From: Sporobacter sp942492735
GTDB lineage: Bacteria; Bacillota; Clostridia; Oscillospirales; Oscillospiraceae
DNA length: 64,000 bases
NCBI GenBank assembly: GCA_942492735.1
Contig: OW818648.1
Coordinates: forward strand, 248,001 to 312,000
Direction: 5' to 3'
In this document: one piece after another, positions 48,417-57,909 of the stretch
How the letters are laid out: the number at the start of each line of letters is the position of its first letter
How positions within the stretch are numbered: position 1 is the stretch's first letter
Made by a program: the position numbers and the translations under genes
The notes under the pieces: model-generated
Seen by the model: only the letters and a program-made list of their open reading frames with translations
Databases searched by the model: none
Told to the model about the DNA's origin: nothing

Positions 48417-51071
48417 TTATGCCAAGCCGAGCGCTCTGGCCTTTGCTACCGCTTCCGTCCTTCTCCTGACTTCCAGCTTTTCATAAATAGTCTGGTTATA
48501 TCCTTTAACCGTGCTTAAAGCGAGAAATAGTCGATTTGAAATTTCCTGATTTGATAAGCCTTCGATGATAAGACCTAGAACCTCAAGTTCCCTAATTGTC
48601 AGCGGTTCGATGAGTTTTTGGTTAGCCGCTTCCTTCTTGAGAGGCTGTGTAGCATGCTTCACATACTTGAATCCCGTATCCTGCGAAAGATGATCAATAA
48701 AAGGTCTATAGTAGTTCTCAAGCTTTGCTAATGCAGCAGCTTCATCAAGAAGTGACGTATGTGCTTTTTGCTGACCCATAGCTTCCTGCACTTTGCTTGC
48801 AAGAACGAGATAATTAATGCAATGACCAGTCCTTTTTTGTGTCTTTGCGTTTTTTATAAGGCTGCTACAGATGCTCTCTGCTCTTTTTAGTGAATCATGA
48901 TCTGCTTTTTGTCTAAGCACCTGCTCAACATAGAACCCCGCGGAGAACTCACGCAGAAACGGGATGTTATTGGTATCAAAGGAATCCATCAATAAGTCTG
49001 AATCAGTATTGAACACATCAAATCCGCTTCTAAATTGGATATAAAACGCCATATCTTCAAGCGAGAGATAATCTGGAATTGGATTCATTAAGTACTCATT
49101 CTTACTTTCAGTTATACTTTCAAGTGCCATATCATAGAGTCCTTGGCTCATGTAGAGCTTTGCATAGAGCAAATAGTACTTATATTTCCAGTCAATGAGT
49201 GCATATTTTTGCCCGTATTCCTTGCTTTTTTTAAGAAGTTCATAGACTTCCTGATTATTCCCTTCAAGATAAGCGATGTTGGCTAACCCTAAGTATAAGC
49301 TCGCCAAGATAACTGGAACCGTGCCAACTGCATTAACCCGATTTATTGTTTCTTCAAAAAGTAACTTGGCATCCTTCAAACGGCCCATTTGACTGCACAA
49401 TTCACCAAGAACCATATAGAAGCTGTTAATGGTCAAATCATTGACCTCTTTACCGATAATATGCAGCGCATCAATAACAATCTTCTCAGCTGCGAAAAGA
49501 TCTCCTAATGACCAATGCGCGACGGCTCGCAGCATCGCAATAACACCCCTTTTGATGTGTTGATTCTGAGGTGTTTTATTAAAAGCATCTTCGGCATGTT
49601 GAAAGGTACCTTCTATATCTTCTGTAGCCGCCGCAATATAAGCATATGCTGATGCAATAGTCGCTGGGAGCAGTTCATACTGGTTCAAGTCAGTAACAGG
49701 AAATTCTTCAGGATTATCCTGATGCAACGCATACACTCTTTCAGCCTTTTCAAGCCATTCTTTACTTCCTTGTATATCTCCGGTATCAATAAGCGCCCAA
49801 CCATAACCCATCGCAAGAACCGGTCTTTTTTCGATGATGCTTTCAGGCAGCTGCTTTGACATTGCGAGCCATGTACTTGCTTGCAGCTGAATATCCATCT
49901 CTGCCCACTTGCATTCGATTATGTCAGCAGCCCGATCATTTGACTGCCCTGCCAGGTAATGATGAATAGCTTCAATAGACATCCTTGCTGAAATAAACCA
50001 ATCACCAGCTCGACAATGCAATTTTTCTAAAGTCATGTCGCCCGTACTTTCAATATAGTGCGGTAATCGTTGCCTTAGCAAATCTCTGAACAAGTGATGG
50101 TATCGATACCACTTTCTTTCTTGATCAAGCGGTATTATAAACATATTACTTTGTATCAAGTGTTCTATCATCCTCATGCTGAATCCATTACCTTCAGCCA
50201 AGAGTGAATCACAGAGATCGAAGGAGAAATAATCAAGCACAGAGGTTATATGCAAAAATCGTTGTGCTTCTTTGTGCTGCTTTTCTAAAACTTCTTCTAT
50301 CAAGTAGTCCATAATATAGTTTTGATTCCCCGAAAACGCTTCAATAAAGCTGTTTATATCCTCCAACCCTTGCATAGACAGCGCAGCAAGCTGAAGACCC
50401 GCAACCCAACCTTCTGTTCGATTTGCTAATAGTATTGCGTGTTCTTCATCTATGACGCGCTGAAGCTGATTGTCCAGAAAAATCCGCACTTCTTCGTTCG
50501 TAAATCTAAGGTCAGTAATGCGAATCTCTAAGAGTCTTTTGCTTAAACGATACTTTGCCAGAGGTAAAGAAGGATCCTCTCGCGTCATCATTACCAACTT
50601 CATTTTTGGCGGCAAATGCTCAATAAGTATCTTCATGAAAGTATCAATTTGTTCGTTTTCTATAACGTGGTAATCGTCAAGAACAAGTACAAACTCCTTG
50701 TCAAGCTGCTGAAGCTTCGTTATCATCGAACGTATAAATGAGGTATACCCCATAGATTGCATGGATTCTAACAGTTGGAGCAAATCGTTTCCGACAGTTT
50801 TATCCAGACCTTTGATTCCTTCTATCAGATAGGCAAAGAATTGTTGTAAATCATTATCCCACTCATCAAGTGAATACCATAGATGACTATAATTACAACG
50901 CCCGATCCAGTCGCTTATGATTGTTGTTTTCCCCGAACCTGCAAAAGCGGAAACTAGAATGATATCAGACCTCGGATTATCACGAAGCTTCTTCTCGATA
51001 TCTTTTCTGTTTATAGATGATGCGGTTAATGCTGGCCTGATAAGCTTAGAATGTAATGGTTGAAATTTCAT
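48417..51071 (-). CDS. MalT-like LuxR-family transcriptional activator (STAND ATPase)
   Basis: 884 residues from ATG 51071. N-terminal PLHSKLIRPALTASSINRKD is typical of MalT relatives. The STAND NTPase has Walker A SAFAGSGKTTIISDW near 43 and Walker B FVLVLDDYHVIEN near 127. A long TPR-like helical sensor follows (about 380-800). The C-terminal HTH is EPLTIRELEVLGLIIEGLSN and QEISNRLFLALSTVKGYNQT near 815-860. Such proteins oligomerise on binding an inducer and ATP, and activate promoters at direct repeats; the repeats at 48351-48396 are a good target. The inducer is unknown. Confidence 0.9.
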   Translation of the reverse strand: MKFQPLHSKLIRPALTASSINRKDIEKKLRDNPRSDIILVSAFAGSGKTTIISDWIGRCNYSHLWYSLDEWDNDLQQFFAYLIEGIKGLDKTVGNDLLQLLESMQSMGYTSFIRSMITKLQQLDKEFVLVLDDYHVIENEQIDTFMKILIEHLPPKMKLVMMTREDPSLPLAKYRLSKRLLEIRITDLRFTNEEVRIFLDNQLQRVIDEEHAILLANRTEGWVAGLQLAALSMQGLEDINSFIEAFSGNQNYIMDYLIEEVLEKQHKEAQRFLHITSVLDYFSFDLCDSLLAEGNGFSMRMIEHLIQSNMFIIPLDQERKWYRYHHLFRDLLRQRLPHYIESTGDMTLEKLHCRAGDWFISARMSIEAIHHYLAGQSNDRAADIIECKWAEMDIQLQASTWLAMSKQLPESIIEKRPVLAMGYGWALIDTGDIQGSKEWLEKAERVYALHQDNPEEFPVTDLNQYELLPATIASAYAYIAAATEDIEGTFQHAEDAFNKTPQNQHIKRGVIAMLRAVAHWSLGDLFAAEKIVIDALHIIGKEVNDLTINSFYMVLGELCSQMGRLKDAKLLFEETINRVNAVGTVPVILASLYLGLANIAYLEGNNQEVYELLKKSKEYGQKYALIDWKYKYYLLYAKLYMSQGLYDMALESITESKNEYLMNPIPDYLSLEDMAFYIQFRSGFDVFNTDSDLLMDSFDTNNIPFLREFSAGFYVEQVLRQKADHDSLKRAESICSSLIKNAKTQKRTGHCINYLVLASKVQEAMGQQKAHTSLLDEAAALAKLENYYRPFIDHLSQDTGFKYVKHATQPLKKEAANQKLIEPLTIRELEVLGLIIEGLSNQEISNRLFLALSTVKGYNQTIYEKLEVRRRTEAVAKARALGLA

Positions 51072-51388
51072 GTTTCTTTACACTCCATCCAGTTTTTGAC
51101 TTAAAATTCCTTGTTTTTGGTCAATTTTCTGCATGCCCCAGCTTATTCACCAGCAAAAAATAATCATACACGCTCTCACCATCACGCCTTATGCGCTATC
51201 CTAATTATAGGTGATAAAGGAAATTATATCAATCAAATAATACTTTAGGGCAATCACATTCTAACCACGCCAGGCAATCAAGTAGTACCGCACTCAGCTT
51301 GTCATTCGGGTACTATCCTTCGACCCGACAGTCAAGGTGCTGGTTTTCTCAATGACTACAATAACTACCGTATCAAACAAAAACTAAT
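51072..51388. other. Intergenic stretch without a gene
   Basis: No good coding frame and no strong stem-loop were found. It separates two minus-strand units and should hold the promoter of the MalT-like gene, which I could not place. Confidence 0.4.
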
Positions 51389-51423
51389 GGGTTTGCCACC
51401 AGCTCTTCACAGGCGGCAAACCC
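51389..51423 (-). terminator. Terminator of the 51466 gene
   Basis: Arms GGGTTTGCC (51389-51397) and GGCAAACCC (51415-51423). On the minus strand the stem is followed by ATTAGTTTTTGTTTG, 43 bases beyond the stop. Confidence 0.8.
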
Positions 51424-51465
51424 TCTTAATCGCAAAATAATTATTCGTCTTAAATCACGCTTATA

Positions 51466-52410
51466 TTAACTAATGCATACGTAAACGGAGTACGGCGGCC
51501 GGGGATCTCCTGTGAATGTCAGGAAATAATCCTCTAATACCTCCGAGAGGAATATGTTTGATTTTTGGACATCGCGCGGAGACGGACGATTCTGAAAATC
51601 ATAGTGCCAGCAGACAGATCCCGGCTTCCCGATACCCATAGGATCATTATTCACCATTATGGGGTTATCCCCAAAGCTCTCATCGTCGTTGACAAAAGCC
51701 ATCTTATTCAGCGTCGTTATCTGCGCTGGAGAGAGCTTTCTAAACTCCTCATGCTCCGGATCATCCTTGAAGCGTTGCATAAGCTCTTGGGATTCATCAA
51801 TGTTCATTTTAAGCGCAACTGCCAGAGCGTCCACAGAATTGTGCCGGAGCTCCTTACCTGGGCAGGCGAATTTGCCGACGCAGCGAATCCCATTGACTCT
51901 CAAGAATTCTACCAGATTTTCCAGTGTTCCGTTGCACTCCTCCGGACCCACGCCGGTCCCGCCATATGTACTAAAGGCAATTCCGTAAATCGTCTTACGG
52001 TTCGGCTCATTTTTCGCGCCCGGCGTGCCGGTGCAGGTGGAAGGACAGACGATCCCTTCGATCCCAGTTCCCTGACGGACGCCAGGAATTGCGCCGGGAA
52101 TGACCTGCTCGCCCGCACCCGGCCCCAATGGCTTCCCTTCGGCTTTGAGCTGCATGATACGCTGCCAGATTTCCTGGTTTTTGTATAGCTGCTTCTTTCC
52201 CTGCAGGCCCATCAGCATGGAGACTTCTTTATAGGGAAGCCCGGCGATGATCGGGGCGCCAAGACACACGAGGTCATAGTCGTCTACAAAGACCGGATCC
52301 TTATCCCAGTCCCTGCGCGGGTCGACCTTCACAAGATCCGTATGGAAGCCATAGCTTTGGCATACTTTGGCAAATTCTTCGGCTATCAGCTTCGTGAAAT
52401 GCTTGATCAC
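51466..52410 (-). CDS. Flavodoxin-like redox protein, possibly truncated at the N-terminus
   Basis: 314 residues from GTG 52410. The flavodoxin core is seen in VDDYDLVCLGAPIIAGLPYK near 45 and YGIAFSTYGGTGVGPEECNG near 145, with RCVGKFACPGKE later. The end SEVLEDYFLTFTGDP matches the paralogue at 53518 (SDLIEDYFMTYNGER). Compared with that paralogue it lacks the first strand and phosphate loop (ALVLYATMTRNTEK), and the codons upstream hold two stops, so the 5' end may be lost or frameshifted. It also has an insertion rich in Gly/Pro around 85-135. Its FMN binding is doubtful. It lies behind the LysR gene in the same direction. Confidence 0.65.
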   Translation of the reverse strand: MIKHFTKLIAEEFAKVCQSYGFHTDLVKVDPRRDWDKDPVFVDDYDLVCLGAPIIAGLPYKEVSMLMGLQGKKQLYKNQEIWQRIMQLKAEGKPLGPGAGEQVIPGAIPGVRQGTGIEGIVCPSTCTGTPGAKNEPNRKTIYGIAFSTYGGTGVGPEECNGTLENLVEFLRVNGIRCVGKFACPGKELRHNSVDALAVALKMNIDESQELMQRFKDDPEHEEFRKLSPAQITTLNKMAFVNDDESFGDNPIMVNNDPMGIGKPGSVCWHYDFQNRPSPRDVQKSNIFLSEVLEDYFLTFTGDPRPPYSVYVCIS

Positions 52411-52470
52411 CTCGTGTTATCGACTTTATCGCTCACTTTTCGAAATTCAGTATTCCTTGTGGTTATATAA

Positions 52471-52487
52471 TTCAAAAAATTATTGAA
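52471..52487. promoter_or_regulatory. Interrupted dyad between the LysR and 51466 genes
   Basis: TTCAA and TTGAA arms around seven bases (TTCAAAAAATTATTGAA) in a 123-base gap. The symmetry is compatible with a LysR-type T-N11-A box, but in this AT-rich stretch chance is possible. Confidence 0.3.
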
Positions 52488-52533
52488 TTTGACGAATAAT
52501 TAACGCAACGATATAATGAAGCAGACATTGGTA

Positions 52534-53430
52534 TTACTCAAGGCCGCCAAAAAAATTGATCACGCGATCGTAGAATTCCAATGCGGCTTTCGACTGAAAA
52601 TGCCCCCGTTTTGCGGAAATGCCGATCGTTTCAAGGGGAATATCGTCAGCAATTGGAATCGCAACGCTTTCCGCCGCTGTTAGGTTGGCGACGCTGACGC
52701 CCGCCGATATTGAGCGATAGGCCAGAAGGACAGAGTGTTCTATGTGAATAAGCATGCCTGCGAGGTCCGGATCATAGCCTTCATACCGGACGTCAGGCTT
52801 AAAACCGGCTCTGCTGCATAAGTCATAAAGATAGCTATACATGCCATAGCCCAGATGCCCAAGAATAAACCGTTCTTTTGCGAGCTCTTCGAGATAGATT
52901 TTTTTCTTGCGTGCAAACGGATGATGGCTGGACATCAATACGGTTAATGCATCTTGATAAAGGGGCTGCCAGACAATATCTTCGCCCGGTATCGGCACTC
53001 TGGAAATGGCAAAGTCAACGATGCCGCTCTCTAACGACTCCTGCATCTGTTTGACAGACTCCAATTGACAATGTAAAGACGCATGAGGAAAATCGGACAG
53101 GAACTGACAGATTAAGTGCTTGATGAAAATCGTTTCTGATACGGCGATACATACTTTTCCTGTTTCCAGACCGCAGTTTTCGCGCAGCTCGCGCAGTCCG
53201 TTGTCAATACAGAGAAGCGCCTGGTCGCAATGACGCAGAAATAGTTGCCCGATCGAACTGAGCGCGACCCGGTTCCCAGACCGTTCAAACAGTTGGACTC
53301 CCAGTTCTTTTTCAAGTTTAGCGATTGATTTGCTCAGCGCCGGTTGGGTCAGGTGCAGCTCTTCTGCGGCGCGGGAAAAACTCTGGTGCTTGGCCATTGC
53401 CTGAAAATACTTCATTTGCGCAATTTCCAT
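52534..53430 (-). CDS. LysR-family transcriptional regulator
   Basis: 298 residues from ATG 53430. The N-terminal winged HTH is typical: MEIAQMKYFQAMAKHQSFSR then AAEELHLTQPALSKSIAKLE and LGVQLFERSGNRVALS. The ligand-binding part starts near 90 (GKVCIAVSETIFIKHLI). It is divergent from the flavodoxin-like/MaoC/OYE operon that begins at 53518, so it most likely controls that operon in response to a pathway compound. Confidence 0.93.
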   Translation of the reverse strand: MEIAQMKYFQAMAKHQSFSRAAEELHLTQPALSKSIAKLEKELGVQLFERSGNRVALSSIGQLFLRHCDQALLCIDNGLRELRENCGLETGKVCIAVSETIFIKHLICQFLSDFPHASLHCQLESVKQMQESLESGIVDFAISRVPIPGEDIVWQPLYQDALTVLMSSHHPFARKKKIYLEELAKERFILGHLGYGMYSYLYDLCSRAGFKPDVRYEGYDPDLAGMLIHIEHSVLLAYRSISAGVSVANLTAAESVAIPIADDIPLETIGISAKRGHFQSKAALEFYDRVINFFGGLE

Positions 53431-53517
53431 ATATTAAGAACCTGCCTTCGTGAATGTTATTGCCATTATATCCCTCAACTTGCATTTTTTCAAACACAAC
53501 GGAAAGGAATTCAGACT
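53431..53517. promoter_or_regulatory. Divergent promoter region
   Basis: An 87-base gap between the LysR gene and the plus-strand operon. It must contain both promoters and probably the LysR operator; the sequence is AT-rich with no clear consensus boxes. Confidence 0.4.
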
Positions 53518-54342
53518 ATGAAGCAGAGAAGAGCATTAGTACTGTATGCAACAATGACCCGGAACACGGAGAAAATTGCGACTTGGTTTAAGGATACGCT
53601 TGAATACTATAATTGGGACGTCACCTTCTTTCGGATCGCGGCCAATGCAAACTGGGGCGCGATCCGGGAGAAGCTTTATTTTGACGATTATGATTTGATT
53701 TGTCTAGGAAGTCCAATCGTCGCCGGCGCGCCTCTGCAGCCGATAATGAAGGCGTTCAGCCTCGGCGGCGGCGGCGCGCTGGAAAAACAGGTGCAGGATA
53801 GTCTGGATACCAACGAGATCGATAGCGCAGCTCCCCCGGCAAAACCGGGCGCAACCTGGAGACGCAACCCAGCGCCCTATCCCGGCGTTCTTAATCGGAA
53901 GGATCATCGGCCAATTGGTGTGGTTTTTTGTACTTACGGCGGTGGCTTTTACGGCTCCAATGAATGCCTCGCAACACTGGAAACATTAAAGCTGTATCTT
54001 GGAATAAACAGCGTCGACGTCATCGGGAAATTTGCCTGCGGCGGCAAGGAGACGGGTCCTGCTGGTTATCCTTTGGGAAAGAAGCCTAAAGCGGAATTCA
54101 AACCTGGTGTCGCTAGTAAAGAACTGACGGATGCCGATGTGTGCGCGCCGGTTGTTTACGAAATGAAGGACGGCACCAAATTGCCCGGCTCTTACTTCTT
54201 TCATTTTAACCTTGAGGAAAAACCGGGTGCCCGGGAGAAAGCGAAGGCAGAAGCCTTTATCTCAGACTTAATTGAAGATTATTTCATGACCTATAACGGC
54301 GAACGCAATCTGGTGTGCTCTCAGATCATATCAATCAGCTGA
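53518..54342 (+). CDS. Flavodoxin-like redox protein
   Basis: 274 residues from ATG 53518 behind GGAAAGG. MKQRRALVLYATMTRNTEKI has the flavodoxin phosphate loop with Arg in place of Gly (TMTRNT). FDDYDLICLGSPIVAGAPLQ near 60 and VVFCTYGGGFYGSNECLATL near 140 are FMN-contacting loops. An Ala/Pro-rich insertion lies around 95-125, and the C-terminal 60 residues are not found in ordinary flavodoxins. It probably feeds electrons to the flavoenzyme at 55797. It is the first gene of a three-gene operon and a paralogue of the 51466 product. Confidence 0.75.
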   Translation: MKQRRALVLYATMTRNTEKIATWFKDTLEYYNWDVTFFRIAANANWGAIREKLYFDDYDLICLGSPIVAGAPLQPIMKAFSLGGGGALEKQVQDSLDTNEIDSAAPPAKPGATWRRNPAPYPGVLNRKDHRPIGVVFCTYGGGFYGSNECLATLETLKLYLGINSVDVIGKFACGGKETGPAGYPLGKKPKAEFKPGVASKELTDADVCAPVVYEMKDGTKLPGSYFFHFNLEEKPGAREKAKAEAFISDLIEDYFMTYNGERNLVCSQIISIS

Positions 54343-54380
54343 CGCGCGCACCGGCACAAGATTGAAGGGGGGATAATGCG

Positions 54381-55787
54381 ATGAGTCAATTTCAAACTTT
54401 CTATCCCGGAATCTATACCGAGCGCGAAAAGCCCTGCCTGATGAAATTTCTGGAAGAGGATGATGCGATCCGAAAAAGAGGCGCAATCGGCGCAAGAGAA
54501 ATACAGGCCGGCAACGTGACGGAAGACCTGCCCGGCGTGTTCATCATTCAGGCAGAGCAGGATATGGTTTGCTACTGCGCTCATAAGTACGACCCGGAAA
54601 ACCCAATCTACAATGACCCCGAATATGCCAAAAAGCTGGGCTTCGAGCGGCTGCCCGCCTTGCCCACCTATGCCGCTCATGACGACACCTACTTAAAGCC
54701 GTTCCCCGCGGGAGCAAGAGATTACCTGCTGGTGTCCGGCCTGTCGCATAAAATCACATTTCACGAACCGATATGTGTGGGAGATACGCTCTATCTGGTG
54801 GTGGACGACAGGCATCTTACAGATGTGACGCCCGAGGACGGCTCGGTTTACCGCTCTCTGACTATTCAGGGTGTTGGCTCCATCTACAACCAGCGCGGTG
54901 CGCTGGTGAATACTGTCTCCTTCTCCGCTCAGGAAAATCTGAAAAGCTATCAAAACCCCTCCGATATGCCCGAGGGTGACATTTTCTGGATCGCCCCCCC
55001 TTGGGCTGAAAAGCGTCCGGCGCATTATTATACCGATGCGGACTGGGACAACATTCTAACAATCTGGCAATGTGAGCACCGCCAAGGTGCCCTCCCGCTC
55101 TATTGGGAGGATGTTGCCATTGGGCACCGCCCGGCCGATACGCTGGATGGGCCTGTAGACGACTCGCTTGAACCGGCATATCGTTACGGTATGGGCATCG
55201 GCGGCACCCGTACGCTGAAGCAGGAAATTATGGACCCTGAATTTCGGGCAAAAATGGTTCGTGACCGTATAGACGGGATCTACCGCATGATGAATCGTGC
55301 GAATTCCTACCCAAATTACCCCAGCTATGCTGAAGTCAAGTACAGCACCGATCTTGGCGGCGGAGCACGGAGCGTGGATTATCCGCACCACGCTGAAGTT
55401 CCGAGATTCATCTTCATCAATTTTATGGGCCGGGACTATGTGCTGCGCCATCTCAACAACTTCATGGGCGATAATGGGAAGCTGATGGAGATCACGTGGG
55501 GGATAATGAATCCGGAATGCATGGAGGCAGTCGGGTTCGCGCTGCCAAAAAGCGCCTGTTATGAGGATTATCTGGCGCCCGTGCCGTTCAAAAGCATGTC
55601 GGATATCAAAACGCACGGCATGGAGCGTGACGTCATGTGGGTCAAGTCGTACGTCTTTGATAAATATTGCCGGAATGGCAAGCATTTTGTGAAGCTGGCC
55701 TGGTGGATCGACACTATCCTTGGCGAAACGTTCGAGGCGGGTCAAGCGGTCATTCAGCTGCCAATAAAAAACGAAGAGCCAACTTAA
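54381..55787 (+). CDS. Double hot-dog (MaoC-like) acyl dehydratase/hydratase-type protein
   Basis: 468 residues from ATG 54381 behind GAAGGGGGG. The C-terminal half has PLYWEDVAIGHRPADTLDGP, the typical opening of a MaoC hot-dog. The N-terminal half has KLGFERLPALPTYAAHDDTY and SGLSHKITFHEPICVGDTLY, the second hot-dog of this family. The His/Asp hydratase pair is not clear, so it might bind or thioester-dehydrate a CoA substrate, or act on another acid. It lies between a flavodoxin-like gene and a dienoyl-CoA-reductase-like gene, consistent with a reductive ring or chain pathway. Confidence 0.7.
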   Translation: MSQFQTFYPGIYTEREKPCLMKFLEEDDAIRKRGAIGAREIQAGNVTEDLPGVFIIQAEQDMVCYCAHKYDPENPIYNDPEYAKKLGFERLPALPTYAAHDDTYLKPFPAGARDYLLVSGLSHKITFHEPICVGDTLYLVVDDRHLTDVTPEDGSVYRSLTIQGVGSIYNQRGALVNTVSFSAQENLKSYQNPSDMPEGDIFWIAPPWAEKRPAHYYTDADWDNILTIWQCEHRQGALPLYWEDVAIGHRPADTLDGPVDDSLEPAYRYGMGIGGTRTLKQEIMDPEFRAKMVRDRIDGIYRMMNRANSYPNYPSYAEVKYSTDLGGGARSVDYPHHAEVPRFIFINFMGRDYVLRHLNNFMGDNGKLMEITWGIMNPECMEAVGFALPKSACYEDYLAPVPFKSMSDIKTHGMERDVMWVKSYVFDKYCRNGKHFVKLAWWIDTILGETFEAGQAVIQLPIKNEEPT

Positions 55788-55796
55788 GGAGTTCAT

Positions 55797-57761
55797 ATGA
55801 TACAGCAGTTTCCGCATATTTTCAGCCCCATCACAATTGGCGGATTAACCTTTAAAAACCGCATTTGGACAGCCCCGGCAGGGACGCACCTGCTCTTTGG
55901 CAACGAGGCATATCCCTCCGACGCCGTCATTGCTTACTATAGGGACAAGGCCGCTGGCGGCAGCGCCTGCGTGACGTATTCCAGCCAGAATATGGACATT
56001 CTGCGCCCAAACGACTGGTTGCACGCGCACGACAACATTTTCAAGCCGGAAACCCATTGCTTTTACCGTCGGTTAACAGATGCCATCCATTTCTACGGTG
56101 CCAAAGCATCCCTCGAGTGCCTGAGCTTCAGCTGCCATGACAGAAATGAAAACGGGGATCTCGTCAATTACTCGGTCAACGGCGAGCGCGACCCCGACTC
56201 CGGTGAGGCGTCCGTGCCGTTCGATCGCCACGAACTGGAAAAGCTGGCCTCTTTGTATGCCGACGCGGCGGAAGCAGCGGCGGCCTGCTGCTTTGACGTC
56301 ATCCTCATTCACGGCGGTCACGGGCTGATCCTCTCCCAGTTTCTCTCTCCTATATTCAATAAAAGAACCGACGAGTTTGGCGGGAGCATTGAAAACCGCT
56401 GCCGCTTTCCTATGATGGTTCTGGATGCCATCCGCAGCCGCGTCGGCAAGAGGCTCCTCATCGAGTACCGCATTTCCGGCTCTGAGCTCGCCGGGGACGG
56501 CGGCTTCGGCCCCGAGGACTGTATCGCATTTTTGAAGCGCACCCAAGAGAAGTACATTGATATTGCGCATATTTCGGCCGGCAGCATATTCAGCGAGACG
56601 GAGCATATCATGCACCCCACGAGCTTCCTCGAATCCGGCTGCAACGTCTATCTGGCGGAGACCGTTAAAAAATGTCCCGAAATCCACATTCCCATCCTGA
56701 CCCTGGGCGGGCTGCAGGAGCCGGAACAGATCGAGGGAATCCTAGCCGACGGCAAGGCTGATCTTGTTGCGATGGCGCGCGGCACCATTTGTGACGCACA
56801 TCTGGTGGAAAAAGCCCGCCACGGCAAGGCGGACGAGATCATTCCCTGCCTCAAGTGCTTCCACTGCTTGGACTATGCGCGCCACACCGCTTTCGCCTGC
56901 TCCGCAAATCCCACGGTGGGGCGCGAGTACTGCCTGAAGGACATGATTCCGCCCATCGGAGAACCTAAAAAAGTGCTCATTATCGGCGGCGGGCCTGCCG
57001 GAATGCAAGCGGCGATTACCGCTAAAGAGCGGGGTCACCACGTGATTCTACTTGAAAAGGACGCTCAGCTGGGCGGCAAGCTGGTGTTTTCACGTCAGGT
57101 CAGCTTTAAGCGTGATCTCTGCCGCTTTATGGATTATCAAATCCATATGGTTGAAAAGCTGGGCGTCGATGTGCGTCTGAATACCGAAGCGACGCCCAAC
57201 CTTGTTTCAGCATTAACGCCAAACGCCATCATTGCCGCATTGGGAGCCAGCGCTTCGATTCCTCCTCTTCCCGGCGTGGCGGGTGTCAATGTTATCACTG
57301 CAGAAGAATGCTATCTTAAAGCGGCGCGTGCAGAGGAATTGGGCACCCATATCGTCGTCATGGGCGGCGGCCTTGTCGGCTGCGAGACGGCGCTTTATCT
57401 GGCCATGACTTTGGGCAAGCAGGTGACGGTTGTGGAAATGATGGGGATGATTGCCGCCGAGGAATTTTGGCTGCCACGCTGGGCTCTGATGGAGAAAATG
57501 GACGATTGCGTGACCTATCACACGAACGCCCGCTGTACCAACATCACAAGCACCGGGTTGACTTTTACCGACGGCACGGGAACAGAGCATACCATTGCCG
57601 CCGACACTGTGGTTCTGGCAGCAGGCATGCGTCCGAGAAAATCGGAAGCAGAAGCCTTTCGTCATTTGTCCTTTGACTATTTCGCTGTCGGCGACTGCGT
57701 CAAGGCACAAAATGTCCGCACAGCGACGCGCTCGGCTTTTGACGCGACGGTGCAGTTATAA
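55797..57761 (+). CDS. FMN/FAD/[4Fe-4S] oxidoreductase of the 2,4-dienoyl-CoA reductase / BaiCD family
   Basis: 654 residues from ATG 55797 behind AAGGAG. N-terminal Old-Yellow-Enzyme TIM barrel: ITIGGLTFKNRIWTAPAGTH, IHGGHGLILSQFLSPIFNKR near 165 and SIENRCRFPM. The [4Fe-4S] motif is CLKCFHCLDYARHTAFACSA near 355. The C-terminal dinucleotide part is VLIIGGGPAGMQAAITAKER near 393 and IVVMGGGLVGCETALYLAMT near 520, ending in YFAVGDCVKAQ. It reduces an activated carbon-carbon double bond using NAD(P)H through the flavins. The C-terminus stops a few residues shorter than usual relatives. The substrate is unknown; bile-acid-like steroids or dienoyl-CoA esters are family options. Confidence 0.88.
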   Translation: MIQQFPHIFSPITIGGLTFKNRIWTAPAGTHLLFGNEAYPSDAVIAYYRDKAAGGSACVTYSSQNMDILRPNDWLHAHDNIFKPETHCFYRRLTDAIHFYGAKASLECLSFSCHDRNENGDLVNYSVNGERDPDSGEASVPFDRHELEKLASLYADAAEAAAACCFDVILIHGGHGLILSQFLSPIFNKRTDEFGGSIENRCRFPMMVLDAIRSRVGKRLLIEYRISGSELAGDGGFGPEDCIAFLKRTQEKYIDIAHISAGSIFSETEHIMHPTSFLESGCNVYLAETVKKCPEIHIPILTLGGLQEPEQIEGILADGKADLVAMARGTICDAHLVEKARHGKADEIIPCLKCFHCLDYARHTAFACSANPTVGREYCLKDMIPPIGEPKKVLIIGGGPAGMQAAITAKERGHHVILLEKDAQLGGKLVFSRQVSFKRDLCRFMDYQIHMVEKLGVDVRLNTEATPNLVSALTPNAIIAALGASASIPPLPGVAGVNVITAEECYLKAARAEELGTHIVVMGGGLVGCETALYLAMTLGKQVTVVEMMGMIAAEEFWLPRWALMEKMDDCVTYHTNARCTNITSTGLTFTDGTGTEHTIAADTVVLAAGMRPRKSEAEAFRHLSFDYFAVGDCVKAQNVRTATRSAFDATVQL

Positions 57762-57815
57762 GTGTTGACAGCAGCCATCATGTAGACGTTATTTTTAGTG
57801 TGTATTAAATTATTC

Positions 57816-57858
57816 AAAGCACCATCGAACACAGATTATGTGCATTCGATGGTGCTTT
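57816..57858. terminator. Bidirectional terminator
   Basis: Arms AAAGCACCATCGAA (57816-57829) and TTCGATGGTGCTTT (57845-57858), with T on the right side and A on the left. It separates the converging 55797 and 57910 genes. Confidence 0.9.
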
Positions 57859-57909
57859 TATGCCCCGCTTGAAGGTGGTTTACGTGCTACAGGTCTCCGT
57901 AATTACCGT

